From positions 992,001 through 1,056,000 of the forward strand of contig NZ_JAMTCQ010000008.1 of NCBI RefSeq assembly GCF_024171895.1: a DNA stretch of 64,000 nucleotides, given 5' to 3'. Below, piece by piece: positions 44,694 to 56,400 of this stretch (the stretch's first letter is position 1; each line of letters begins with the position of its first letter). This DNA is from Prauserella halophila. Lineage in GTDB: Bacteria > Actinomycetota > Actinomycetes > Mycobacteriales > Pseudonocardiaceae. The translations under genes and the position numbers were made by a program. The notes beneath the pieces are model-generated. The model did no database searches. It saw only the letters and a program-made list of their open reading frames with translations, and was not told the origin of the DNA.

Positions 44694-46030
44694 TCACCGA
44701 ACCCGAACGAATGATGGACTTCCTGAGTCACCGTAGTGAGTCCAAGTATAATACACTTCCCTACTTTGGGAGTTTCTGACGACACGAAGTGGGCCAGGTC
44801 CAGCAGTCCCAGGAGGCGGAGCGACCCCGTATTCGTGGTACGGAGAGTGCTCGCCCTTTGCTTCAGGTAGATAACCGCTCCGGTTCTTAAAATTCGCGCC
44901 CCATTTCTTCGCTGTCGATCCGGACGACTTCGTACCGACATCAATATGTGCCAAAATGTCTGCCAGCGCATCCTCTTCAGGAGCAGGAAGTTTGCCAGTT
45001 ATCCACGGGATCTGCTTGTCTTGCTTACCCCGATGTATCGATGAAGTGGAGCTCGCGTTTTCCGATGGCTGGTCAGGTTCCCCGCAGTGCCAGATTTGGT
45101 TGGTGCGGGTGCCGTCCGAGCGAGTATGACCGCCGGTGACACAGTCGGTGTCGTCCTCGACACGAACACGTCCGCTCCGGCCCGGGCCACTAGCGGGGTT
45201 TCCGACCTCGTCCGGCTCGAATCGCTTCGGGCCGCCACCGTCTATGTCCGTGTTGTTGCTGTACGGATCCAGCACTCCCAGGTGGATCGGATCGGCGTTC
45301 GCGGCGGCGTCCAGGATCCCTTGGACATTCGCTGCGATCGTCTCCACTGGATCGGGCTGCGGATGCGGTGTCATCGCGTCCCGCCTGATCTGTGCCGCCC
45401 GCTGCGCCCGCCGGGCGGCCTCGGCTCCCTGCTTGGCCGCGTCTTGGCCCGCCGCCGCCAGACCACCAGTACACAGCGCCCCACACGCGCTTCCGGATCC
45501 AGGCGACCCGGTCACGCCGGGCCCCCGAGGCCCCGGAGGACCGGGCCTCACATGGGAATGACTCCAGTCAACCCGCCAGGACGGTACCGGCGTGGGCCGC
45601 GGCGCCGCTTTCGTCGGTCGCGAGGCCGGAGCGTCAGCAGACGTTCCGGCCACGACCCCCACCAGAAACCCGCCGAGTAAAGCAGCCGAACTCACCGCGA
45701 CACACGCGGTCCCCATAGCAGGCGCCGCCGGCCCAGTTGCAGCCGCCGCCGTACAGTGCACCAACGTCCCAGTCGGATCCGTATGGCGTAATGGATCGGA
45801 CCCGGCATACCGGTACCGGTTGGCATTACCCCCATCCCGCGGGTCCAGGGCCGCCGTATCCCGCGAGGCGAACGCGCCCGTCCCCGGCCGATACCACCGC
45901 GAGCCCATACTCACGTTGCCCGAGCCCGCATCGGTGAACTGGCCCTGAAAAACCACATCCGGCTGCGCCCCGCCGGACGCGGTCACCGCACCGAACGGAC
46001 CGAAACTCCGCGAACCCGGGAAGATCGTGC
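44694..46030 (-). pseudogene. Orphan RHS tip ending in an RNase N1/barnase-like toxin domain
   Basis: Starts inside the conserved RHS core end (SRSFGPFGAVTASGGAQPDV, WYRPGTGAFASRDTAALDPR), then diverges after NANRYRYAGSDP into a new tip of about 400 residues. The last 70 residues read WGANFKNRSGYLPEAKGEHS, YHEYGVAPPPGTAGPGPLRVV and YYTWTHYGDSGSPSFVRVR, which fit guanyl-specific ribonucleases (NREG.LP, EYTV.TPG, YYT.DHY.SF). The tip itself looks intact, but there is no RHS N-terminus, signal peptide or clear start; upstream it is joined to IS3 sequence. About 190 bp of its 5' end is nearly identical to the main rhs gene, so it could be recombined onto it. Confidence 0.8.
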
Positions 46031-46110
46031 TCGGCCCGGACCTCACCGACCATCCGGACCGCCCGCGCACGCAACGCGGCCGGATACCTCGTCGACGTAC
46101 TCCCCGACAC
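46024..46110 (-). pseudogene. IS3-family transposase OrfA, N-terminal fragment
   Basis: Reads MSGSTSTRYPAALRARAVRM, then VGEVRAEHD, the usual start of IS3 OrfA, and breaks off at the edge of the RHS core sequence of the orphan tip. It differs from the OrfA at 42988, so more than one IS3 element has been involved in the island. Confidence 0.7.
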
Positions 46111-46248
46111 AACTCCATCCTTCCCACAAGAACGGAGTCTCCGGACACGCCGGGCCGGTTCAGATTCTTACGAAGAAGGACAATTTCTTGCTGTTCGTCG
46201 GGTTCCGACCCACGCCACACGCGCATCAGTCCGCCACACGTGCCGACG

Positions 46249-46296
46249 ATGCGCGTACCGCACCCCCACGACCGATCGCAGACCCGCGCCTCACCT
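46249..46296. repeat. Cassette-boundary repeat, copy 3
   Basis: GATGCGCG, then CACCCCCACGACCGATCGCA and GACCCGCGCCTCACC; near-identical to 40955-41003. Copy 2 at 43701-43740 is more diverged. It abuts the stop codon of the immunity gene at 46295. Confidence 0.7.
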
Positions 46297-46576
46297 ACTC
46301 CCCACGCGCCACCGCCGCATCAAACTCCTCCAACCACGCACGAAAATCCACTTCAATATGAAGATAGTAGTCATTCTGCGGATCAAACGGATCCAACGTG
46401 GCACACCCAGAAAGCCTGCCCAAAGTATCCCACACCAGGCGATCGTCTATCTCCGGAAGATTATCCAACGTACGCCACTGCGCTGCCCAGTCATCGACCT
46501 CCTCCCGAGACCGTCGCCCTTCCAGCAAGTCCACGATCGCCTGCCGCACTTCATCCCGACTCGGCAACTTCACCAC
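46295..46576 (-). CDS. 93-aa immunity family protein (copy 3)
   Basis: Paralog of the copies at 41383, 43736 and 47163, with DDWAAQWRTLDNLPEIDDRLVW and a final EVDFRAWLEEFDAAVARGE. The GTG start overlaps the stop of a degraded HINT-toxin remnant (46570-46790), so the ancestral toxin-immunity overlap is still visible. Confidence 0.75.
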   Translation of the reverse strand: MVKLPSRDEVRQAIVDLLEGRRSREEVDDWAAQWRTLDNLPEIDDRLVWDTLGRLSGCATLDPFDPQNDYYLHIEVDFRAWLEEFDAAVARGE

Positions 46577-46790
46577 GACTCCACCAACCTTCCTAGCTCG
46601 TCAAACCGGTAATGTGACCCCTTGCCGCCATCACGACCGAGCCGCACCTGTCGTATCCGCTCGCACTCGTCAGTACGCAGTAGATCGCCCGATTCGATAG
46701 CCGGGAATTGCCCGCCAAGACCCTCGTCACAGACTTAAACCGCATGCCCTCCGTGGCCGTAACACTGCCCGTGTCCTCATCACGAGGATA
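46570..46790 (-). pseudogene. Degraded HINT-toxin end of an RHS protein
   Basis: From the 3' end upward the frame reads GGKGSHYRFDELGRLVESW before the stop, preceded by GDLLRTDECERIRQVRLGRD. The first part matches the end of the large RHS protein (KIRQVRPDFDGREG and HYRFDELGRLVGSW). The second joins its HINT segment (EPGDLLRTAQGERVRV) directly to that tail, so the toxin core was deleted. Further upstream, past a stop, DEDTGSVTATEG (about 46745-46785) matches the HINT segment DETGSVTATEG. Confidence 0.75.
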
Positions 46791-46818
46791 CGAAACTGCT
46801 CGCGACTGGGCAGCCAGT

Positions 46819-47091
46819 TTACTGCGAACCTCCGAGGAATCCGTTCTCAGTAAACCTTTGCTCAGCTATTCTGATAGACCAAAGAACAAAGCGGATAGGA
46901 ACATCGGGAGTTTGGGGATCAATACTCAAGACCGCATCCGACCACTCGCCCCCTTCTGGGACGCATATCGCAAGATTCTGACCCCTCTTATTTTGAAGAG
47001 AATCGTGAAATTCTAGCACCCATTGATCTATGTCAGGATCAAATAACCTAATGACCTCAACCTCGCGCCCTTCGAAGAATTCACGCGACAA
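46819..47091 (-). CDS. Small acidic protein of unknown family, probable immunity accessory (copy 2)
   Basis: Paralog of the 90-residue protein at 41041-41313 (MSREFFEGREVEVIRLFD, DQWVLEFHDSLQNKRGQNLA, same ending FLGGSQ). It follows the 93-aa immunity gene at 47163-47444 by about 70 bases on the same strand, directly downstream of the rhs gene. This copy is probably the one belonging to the intact toxin locus. No fold or catalytic motif is recognised. Confidence 0.65.
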   Translation of the reverse strand: MSREFFEGREVEVIRLFDPDIDQWVLEFHDSLQNKRGQNLAICVPEGGEWSDAVLSIDPQTPDVPIRFVLWSIRIAEQRFTENGFLGGSQ

Positions 47092-47162
47092 TGTGCAAAC
47101 CCTGTTCTATTCCAGGACGGTCACGAAGCGTCCAGCCGACGGCGCAGACCCGTGCGCCTCAC

Positions 47163-47444
47163 CTACTCCCCACGCGCCACCGCCGCATCAAACTCCTCCA
47201 ACCACGCACGAAAATCCGCTTCACCAAAAAGATAGCCGTTATTAGCCAGATTAGACGGATCTATTGTCGCACACCCAAAAAGCCAGTCCAAAGTATCCCA
47301 CACAAGCTCATCGTCTATCTCCGGAAGATCATCCAACGTAGCCCACGGCGCCGCCCAGCGATCGACCTCCTCCCGGGACCGGCGCCCTTCCAGCAAGTCC
47401 ACGATCGCCTGCCGCACTTCATCCCGACTCGGGACACTCACCAT
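47163..47444 (-). CDS. 93-aa immunity protein of the intact RHS toxin (copy 4)
   Basis: A 93-residue acidic protein (SRDEVRQAIVDLLEGRRSREEVDRWAAPW, DELVWDTLDWLFG). Its ATG 47444 overlaps the stop of the 3587-residue RHS protein (ATGGTGA), so it is translationally coupled to the toxin, as immunity genes of polymorphic toxins often are. Function is inferred from this position; the fold is not recognised. Confidence 0.8.
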   Translation of the reverse strand: MVSVPSRDEVRQAIVDLLEGRRSREEVDRWAAPWATLDDLPEIDDELVWDTLDWLFGCATIDPSNLANNGYLFGEADFRAWLEEFDAAVARGE

Positions 47445-50400
47445 GACCCCACCAACCTTCCTAGCTCGTCAAACCGGTAATGAGGCCCCTCACGGCCATC
47501 AAAATCGGGCCGCACCTGTCGGATCTTCCCACTATGGTCCACCGTCTCCATCCACGTCCGTTTGATATCCCGCACCGGATCCCATTCGCGAACCTTTCTC
47601 ATTCCTGCCATCTCGCCAGGGTTATTCGCAGGGCGGAGTTTGCGATAGTACCGGATTCTGCCGTCAGGGAGTTCGCGTGTAGCCGCCTTCCCGTATTTCT
47701 TCTGGAGGCGGCGGTGCTCCTTCAGGGGAGCACCTTCGGCCACGCTGGATGGGATCCCCGCACCCGGTTCGCATCCGGGCCCGGTGTTGTGGACGAGGAG
47801 GGCGAGGGTGTCCGCCTCCACGTGGTAGGTGTGGATGCCGTCCACGGTGAGGTTGTGGACTCGTTGGGTCCGCTGGGTGGTGTCCGTGTCCACCACCCGC
47901 ACCCGCTCGCCCTGGGCGGTGCGCAGCAGGTCGCCGGGTTCGATCTGCGAGGCCGCCAGCCACCGGCCCTCATCGTCGATCCAGAACGGATGCCCCTCCG
48001 TGGCGGTGACACTGCCCGTCTCGTCACCGGCGGGCCCGTCCGTGTCCACGGTGAGTGTCACCAGGCTCTTGCGTCCCGAACCGGTGATCACCTCGGTCAC
48101 CTCACGCGGGCCCTGCTCACCCGACTCCGGATCCGTGGCCAGCACCCGGTCGCCGCGCTGCACCTCCTCGATCGGCCGGCGCGACCCATCAGCCAACTCC
48201 ACCTCGGTCCCCGGCACGAAACTGTTCGGCCGACACACCGAGCCCGTGCCCCGCTTCGGCACGGCCGAGGGCAACCCCGCATCCGGACTCGGCGGCCCCA
48301 CCGACGGCACCGACGACCCCGACCGAGCCGGACCGGCCGACACCGACACGCGCGCAGCACCCCCCACACTGTCCGGCACGAACCGCGGCGCCGTCTTACC
48401 CGAGGCCGCCCTCCCCCCGACAACACCCAGATCGATCGTCGGCTTGTTCCGCAACCGATCCAGATGCCGCTGCACCCCCGGCGAGATCGCCACCGACTTC
48501 GGCGGAGCCGCCGCCGGCGTCAACGCCGCCCGACGCACCCGCGCCCGCCGCGCCGCCACCCGCGCCGCCTCCCGCGCCGCAGCCGCCGCAGCCGCCCGCG
48601 AGGCAGCCGAACCACCCGACGAGACCACACCACGCACACCCACAACCGCCGAGCGGCGCACCACCGACCGCGCCCCGGACCGCACCACGCGCCCACTATC
48701 ACGCCGGAACGACCGCTTCGACGGCCGCTTCGACGACGGCTTCGACGACCGCTTCGGCGACGGCTTCGCCGTCTTACCCGCCCCGACATGGCGCCTCGAC
48801 GACTGACCGACAGAACCGGCCTTACCACCCCCGACGACCTTCCGCGCACCGCGATAGCCGGCCTTGACCCCCTTCGCGATCTTGCCGACCGGCGTGAACC
48901 CGACAGCGAACGACCCGCACGAACCCCACGAACCACCAACGCAGCCCATGAAATCGTTGTAACCGGACATCTCCTTGGTCACCTCGACGACCCCGTCCCA
49001 GATCTCGCTCCAGAAGTACCCACGCGGATCGACCCGCGCCATCGGATCCCCACCCGCATAGGCATACCGATTCGCATTCCCCCCATCCCGCGGGTCCAGG
49101 GCCGCCGTGTCCCGCGAGGCGAACGCACCCGTCCCCGGCCGATACCACCGCGAGCCCATACTCACGTTGCCCGAGCCCGCATCGGTGAACTGGCCCTGAA
49201 ACCCCACATCCGGCTGCGCCCCGCCGGACGCGGTCACCGCACCGAACGGACCGAAACTCCGCGAACCCGCCAGACTCCCCTCAGCCGGATCAAGCACCCC
49301 GACCAGATCCGTGTGCCGATCCGACCACGCGATCCCACCAGCGGCACCCAGCGAGTCACCGCCCGGCGTGTAGGTGTAACTGCTCGACCCGTCCGAGGCG
49401 ATGTCCAGGCTCTTACCCACATACGACAGCTGACGCTCGCCGGCGTTCACGAGCCGGTTCAACGCGTCGTACGAGTAGCTCGTGCCACCGTCCGAGACCA
49501 GCTCGTCGAAGGCGTTGAACACCACGTCGGTCGTCTGCCCGCCCTGTGTGCGAGAGGACAGCGTGCCGCGCGCGGTGTACGAGTACGACGTGTCCCCGAA
49601 GGACAGCAGCTGGTTTCGCGCGTTGTAGGTGGCCGACTCATCACCACGCTGAACCAGGTTCCCGGCAGCGTCCCACTCGTAGTTCGTCGTGGAGGACCCA
49701 TCACTCCACGAACCGAGCCTGCCTGCCCGGTCGTAGGTGTAGGTATTCTCCGCCGCCCCGGCCACGCCGGTCGTGGTCTTCGAGGCGAGCCGGCCCGCCG
49801 GACCGTACCCGTACGAGATCGACCCGATCTGGCTTCCACCGCCGTCGGTGACCGTGTCCCCGAGCAGCCGCCCCGACTCGTCGTACTCGTACGAGCGGGA
49901 CGCGCCGTCCCCGTAATCCACGGTCGATATCCGACCCGCCTCGTCGTAGCCGTAGGAGGCGGTGGTCCCGGACACCGGATCCGCCGCCGAAGCCAGCCTG
50001 CCCGCGGCGTCGTAGCCGTACTCCACGGTCCCCGCATCGGTGACCGCCTTGGTCAGCTGCCCGCCGTCATCCCAGGAGAACTCGGTAGAGCCGGACGGAC
50101 CGTGTGCCGCGACCACATTGCCACGGTCGTCGTACTCATACGTGTTCTCCCCGGCCGGGGCCGAAGCGCTCAGCATCCGCCCCGTCTCGTCGTAGGTGAA
50201 CTCCCGATCCGCGGTGGCGGCCTTCGCGCCGGTGGCCGTTTGGCTCACCAGATTGCCCATCGGGTCGTACGAGTTGTTGATCGTCACGCCACCCGGCTTG
50301 GACAGGCTCGACACGTTGCCGCGCTCGGTGTAGGCGACGGTGTAGGTGCGATCGGCCTGGTCCGGTGTCTGCTCGGTGGCCGGTTCGATCGTCGACTCGG

Positions 50401-53400
50401 TCAGACCCCACGAGTTGGCCGTGAACACCGTGGCGTTGCCGTTGCCGTCGGTGGCGCGGGTCAGGTTCCCCGCAGCGTCGTAGCCGTAGCTCCTGGTGAT
50501 CGAGGTGTCCCCGTCCACCGGGCGAGTCACCGCGCGCAGCTGGTCGTACGCGTCGAACTCCCGAGTCGTGGTGTGCCCGAGCTCGTTGGTGCTCTCGGTC
50601 CGGTTGCCCGCACGGTCATAGCCGAAGCTTCGGGTGGCCAACACTTCGCCGTCCGAAGCCACATCGGACTCCGACGTAACCCGGCCGGCGTTGTCGTAGG
50701 AGAAGCGAGTGGTTGCCGTCGCCGGATCGCTCACCTCCACCGGACGCCCGGCAGCGTCGTACTGTGCGGTGATTTCCGTACCAGCGGCGTCGGTCATCGA
50801 CACCGGATCGCCTTGGTCGTTGTGCACCAGGGTGGTTGCCCGGCCCGCAGGGTCGGTCCTCGTCGCCAGATTGCCCAGATCGTCGTAGCGGAACCTCGTG
50901 GTGAGTGCCTGCTCCGGAGAAGGCTCGCGTTCCACCACGGACTCGGTGATCTTGCGACCCAGCTGATCGTAGGTGGCGTGCGTGCGCGCGCCGTTCGCAT
51001 CCCGCACGGACAGTTGCCAGCCGGTCGCCGTATACGTCGCGGTCGTGACCCCGCCTGATCCGTCGCCGGACAAGGACGGATCGATCTTCTTGCGCTGGTT
51101 GCCCAGCTCGTCGTACTCGAACTTCGTGGTGTGCCCGGCTTCGTCAGTTCCACTGGACACCCGCCCGGCGGCGTCGTACGACGCCGTGGTCGTGGCGGTG
51201 ATCGGCTGATCGGCGCCCGGAGGAGTATACGACGGGCGTGTCGTGCTGGTCTGCCGTCCGGCTCGGTCGAAACCGTGGCGCGTGACATCGCCGTTCGGGT
51301 CTTGCTCGGCGACAACATCACCGAACGTGTTGTATCCGGTCTTGCTCACCGGCCGCGAGGTCGACGGTTGTTCACCGTTCGACTCCACTTGCACAGCAGG
51401 ACCGGTCGCACTGATCTCGCGTCCGAGCCGGTCGTACTCGTACTCTGTGGTGAACTTCGCCGGGTCCGCTCCCTCCGCGGTACCGCGTGGATCGGTGACG
51501 CTGACCAGCAGGCCACGTTCGTCCCGCTGCGTCGTGGTAACCAGGGTTTCGCCGCCGCCCGGATGGACGGTCTCCCGGATCGTCTCGCCCACGGCATCGT
51601 AGGCATAGTCCGTCCTCGTCAGCTGATCGCCGGCCGCGTTCCGCTCGATCACCCTGGACGGGTTGCCCAGTTCGGTGAACCGGGTACGCGTGGAGCGCAG
51701 CTCCTCATCCCCGTCATAGTCGGTAGTCCGGTAGGCACGACCGCCCGGGTCGTACTCGGTCACCGTGGAGTATCGGCCCTGTCCCCGCGTTTCCTTGGTG
51801 ACCTTGCCGTGCCCGGTGTAGGCATAGCTGCTCAGCAGCAGGTCGCGGGTCTCGCCGGTGTCCGGATCCTCGTAGCCGACAAGATGCTCCGTGGCCTTCA
51901 ATCCGTCGTTGTAATAGGTGTACGCGGTGGTGTTACCCATCGCGTCGGTCACCTCGGCGAGTCTTCCCGCCGGGTCGTAGGCACGGGATTCAAGGACCAC
52001 GTCACGCCCGGTTCCGCCGTCCCCGGTGAAGTCATGGACGGTTGTGGTCGCCAAGCGGTGTCCGTCGGCAGTGTAGGTATAACTGAACACCGTTCCGGCC
52101 TTGGTGGTCCGCCGCTGCACCTCGCCGAACTGGTCGTGGGTAACCTGCTCGGTACCGCCTTCCGGGTCGGTGACCGTGTTTCGTCGCCCCAGCTCGTCAT
52201 AGCCGTACTTCGTGGTACGAGACGGATCATCTCCAGCGATGTCCTCGACGGTCGAGGACGCCAGTCGCCCATGCGCGTTGTAGTTGTTCACCAAGCGCCG
52301 TTGGTGCGGCTCATTGGTGATGGGATTGGTCACCTGCGGATCTGTCTCGGACAGTATGCGGCCGGCCGCGTCGTAGTCGAACGTGGTCCGCGTCGTCTGC
52401 CCGGAGCTGGCGGCCACGACCGATTCCTGTGTCACCCGGCCGAGCCCGTCGTGGCTGTACTCGGTAACCAAGCCCACGGGGTCGGTCTCGGATACCCGGT
52501 CTCCCGCGCTGTTGTAGGCGTAGCTGGTCTCTCCGCCCTTCGGATCCGTCATTGTGGCCAACAGTCCGGGCGGCTGGGTTCCGCCATCCGGTGCTGATTC
52601 CGTGCCGTCGGTATAGGTTCGGGTTTGCGACAGCTGTGCACCATTGCTGGCGTCGGGAGACTTGATCTCCGTGATCTGCCCGGTGCTCGTGTAGCTGTAG
52701 GTGGTGAGATACCGCCCGTCGCCCTGTCCGGCCGACCGCGCATCCCGGAACTCGGTGACCTTGTCGTTGCGCGGGTCGAGCGGATCGTCCTCGTTCAGGA
52801 AGTACGACCAGTAGGCGGTGTAACACGCTTCGGTGTTGTCCGTGCGGCAACGAGTGCGGGACAGCCGGTTGCCCCGTTCATCGTGCCGCAATCGGGTCAC
52901 GTGGCCGTTCTCGTCGCTGATGGTGCGCACGAACCCGCCGGCGTCGTAGCTGTACACCGTGGTTCCGCCACCCGGATCCGTCCGGGACACCAGTCTGCCG
53001 CCACGTGTCGGATCGTAGGTTCGACGCGTGACATTCCCGGCGGGATCGGTCACCTCCACACTGTGCGCGGCCACACTGGCGGCGTAGTGCTTGGATACCT
53101 CGGCCGAGCTCAGCGCGCGACGGTACATGGCGACCTCGCCGATCGACCCGTCGAAGTAGGACCATGCTTCGTCCGGACGCGCCGGCCAGTCCGGCCCCTG
53201 GGTCATCTTGCCGGTGCCGACGAAGTGGTGCCGCCGCCTGCTGTCGATCTCGCCCTTCTGGCGCCCGACCTCGTTGCCGTCCAGGTACAGCCACTGCCAG
53301 TCCAGGTTCGCGGTGAGCGCGACGTGATGCCACTCGCCGTCGTTGACCGTCTCGTCGGTAACGATCCCTTTCGCCTTATCGTTCCAGAGATGCCCGTACA

Positions 53401-56400
53401 GCCTGCCGTCTGTTCCGACATAGAGGATGGGCATCGCGCCGGGGGTTTCCGTATCCCCGGGCAACGAGTCCGCATTGGACAGCAGGACGCCGCCGCCGTC
53501 GGAGCTGGTCTTGAACCACAACTCGAGGGACGTACGGGTGCGGTTCTGCACCAGCCCGTCCGGAAGACGGACGTAGGAGTCCGCTCCGTTGAATTGTGCG
53601 GCTCCTGCCGAGTTCATCGCAGGCACGGCGTCGCGACCCACATTGTGATAGGCACCGTGGGAGAGCGCCGGATCCGATTCCGCTCTGAGTGCGGACGACT
53701 TCTCTTCCAATCCCCACAGGGCGAGCGGGCCGCTGTCCCGTACCGCGTTCCGGTAGTCCGCGCGACCGCCCCGGGCGGTGTAGTGGGTGCTGACCTCATC
53801 CGCCGAGACCGGCCGTTGATACAGGGCGACCTGACTGATCGCCCCGTCGAAGTGCCCCCAGGCGTCCGAGGGCCGCTCCGGCCAGCCAGCAGTTGTCACC
53901 ACACCGGCTCCGACGTAGGCATGCAAGTAGCGTGTCTGGATCTGCCCGGACTCACTACCCACTTTCGCGCCATCCAGGTACAGCGTCTGCTGGTTCCTCG
54001 TGGCCGACAGCGTTACGTGGTGCCACTGGCCGTCATTGACGGCGTCCGAACTGGCGATTCCGGACACTTCACCGTTCCAGAAATGCCCGTACAGCTTGCC
54101 ATCGGTGCCCACATACAGAGCCGGAGTCGACCCGGTTTCGCTGATCTCGTCGCCAGGGCGAAAGTTGCCCTGGGAGAACAGTACGCCGCCCTCATCCGAG
54201 CTGGTCTTGAACCACAGCTCAACAGACATCTCGTTGTTGGCACTGGCCGCGTGCATCGGCAGTGTGACCTTGGCTTTCTCCCCGTCGAACTGCCGTGCCG
54301 ACGAGTCGGGCAGTGGTCCCGACACGCGCGTGCCAACCTTGGCGTAATAGCTGGCCCGGCGCAGCTCCGGTTTTCCCCCCGCCCGGTCACCGCTCGATTC
54401 GTCCAGCCGCCAGTACGCGTCCGGTCCCGACCGAGTCACCGATTCGCCGAATCGATGGCCGTCCCCCTCGACGCGCGGCATGCCGATCTGGTGCGTCCCG
54501 CCATTGGCGTCGGTGTACTCCGTCACGCGCGAGGTGGCGTTGTCGTAGCTGATGCTCGCCTTGCGCACATCACCGGACTCGGTCACCGACGTCAGGCGGT
54601 CCGTAGCGGCCCGCGCCGCGTGGTGTTCAGCCACCGTGGTGGGACCGAGAGGACGCTGGTAGACGGCGACCTCGCCGATCCGCCCGCTGAAATTGCCCCA
54701 GCTGTGTTCCGGACGAGCAGGCCAGTCCAAGGTCGTCACGACGCCGGCGCCGATGTAGGCATTCCCGTAGTAGTCCCGGACGCGTCCGTCCTGCGAACCC
54801 ACCTTCTGCCCGTCCAGGTACAGGGTCTGCGAATCCGGCTCGCTGGAGAGCACGACATGGTGCCACTGACCGTCGTTGACCGCGTCGCTGGTCGATATCC
54901 CGGCGACATTCCCGTTCCAGAAATGCCCGTACAGCTTGCCATCGGTGCCCACATACAGCACCGGAGTCGACCCGGTTTCGCCGATCTCGTCGCCAGGGCG
55001 GAAATTGCCCTGGGAGAACAGCACGCCGCCTTGGTCGGCGCTGGTGTTGAACCAGAGTTCCACCGCGCGGTACTCGGAGTCGTGGACCGGGTTTCCGTGC
55101 AGCTTCACGTAGCTGGACGTGCCGTTGAACTCAGCCGCGCGAGAGGGAACGTCCGTGAGCGGCCCCTCGCGTCCCAGTTCTACGTCCGAGTAGTCCGCGG
55201 TCCGATCGGACCAGTATCCCGGTTGTTCGCTGTCCGCGGTCTCACCGGACGTCTCGGCAAGCCGCCAGTATCCGTGCGGATTGGCATCCAGTGTGGTCGG
55301 GCGATACTGCCCACCCTGCTCGTAGCCGTAGCTGGTGCACACACCGGTCGGGTCGCATGCGGATACGAGACGATCGCCGGTGTACTCGTAACTCCACGTC
55401 GCCGCGGGCTCCGGTCCAGTGGTGACCCCCGTGACGTGCCCATCCGAGAAGCTGAAGTCCAGGTACCGGCCTGAAGCCTCGTCGGTGGCCCTGCTCAGCT
55501 GTCCCGAATCGTCGTAGTCGAGTTTCTGGTTGCGCCCGGCAGCATCAGTGATCCTGGTCAGGTGACCGGACTCATCGAACCGGTAGGTCGTTCCGCCCTT
55601 CGCGCGGAGTACCCAGTCCCCGGAGTCGGTTACCAGGGTAGCCGACTCACCGGCCGGGGTGGCATAGCTTCCGTCCGGGTTCTGCCCGTAACGCACCTGC
55701 CGTCCGTCCGGATAGGTCACCACCACGTTTCCGGAGCCGTCGTCGTCCGGTACCACCCGCATGTCCCAGCGGGTGGTCCAGCCCGAGCCGAACACCAGAT
55801 CACCACGCGGATCCAGGCTGTTGTAGGTGCGGCGCACCGACAACGCCGGACCGGCGGTACTCACTTCCGCATCGGTGTCGGCTCTGGTGTAGTTGCCCAC
55901 CCCGGGATCAACGTCGCTGTCGGCGTCGGATGCCGACGCCAGCCTGCTGGTGATCGCCGGTTGCGCCACTCTGGTGTTCAGGTAGGCAGCACGCGTCCAG
56001 CGGCTGGAGTCCTTGCCATCGGTGATCCGGCCTTGCCACGAATAGGTTTTCCCCCAAGACAGGGTGTCGTCCGGGACGGACCAGACTCCCTCGTCGAGCC
56101 AGCCGGAGGACGTGCAGTTGTCCCCGCCCTCGTCACAAATCCGGAACTCGTACTGCAGGCCATCCCCCGGCCAGTCGTCCCTGTCCTGTCCTTCCAGCAA
56201 CAGAGTGGGGGTGAGTGAACCCGCGTCGTAGTCGCTCGGCGGCGACATCGACTCGACCTCGGGAACCTGGTTCGGGATGGTGAGCTTCACCTTTGCCGAC
56301 ATCGGCACGTCGTTCCACGAGAATCGGGTCTCTCCCCGCTTGGCCATGTCCCAGCGAATCGTGTAATCGCCCGGTGGTAAGGACTTCACCCGCGCATCAA

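Noticed and set aside
47480-55474. Long plus-strand frames (1192, 488 and 949 codons) opposite the rhs gene
   Set aside because: Antisense shadows; the minus strand has clear domains, a signal peptide and the immunity overlap.
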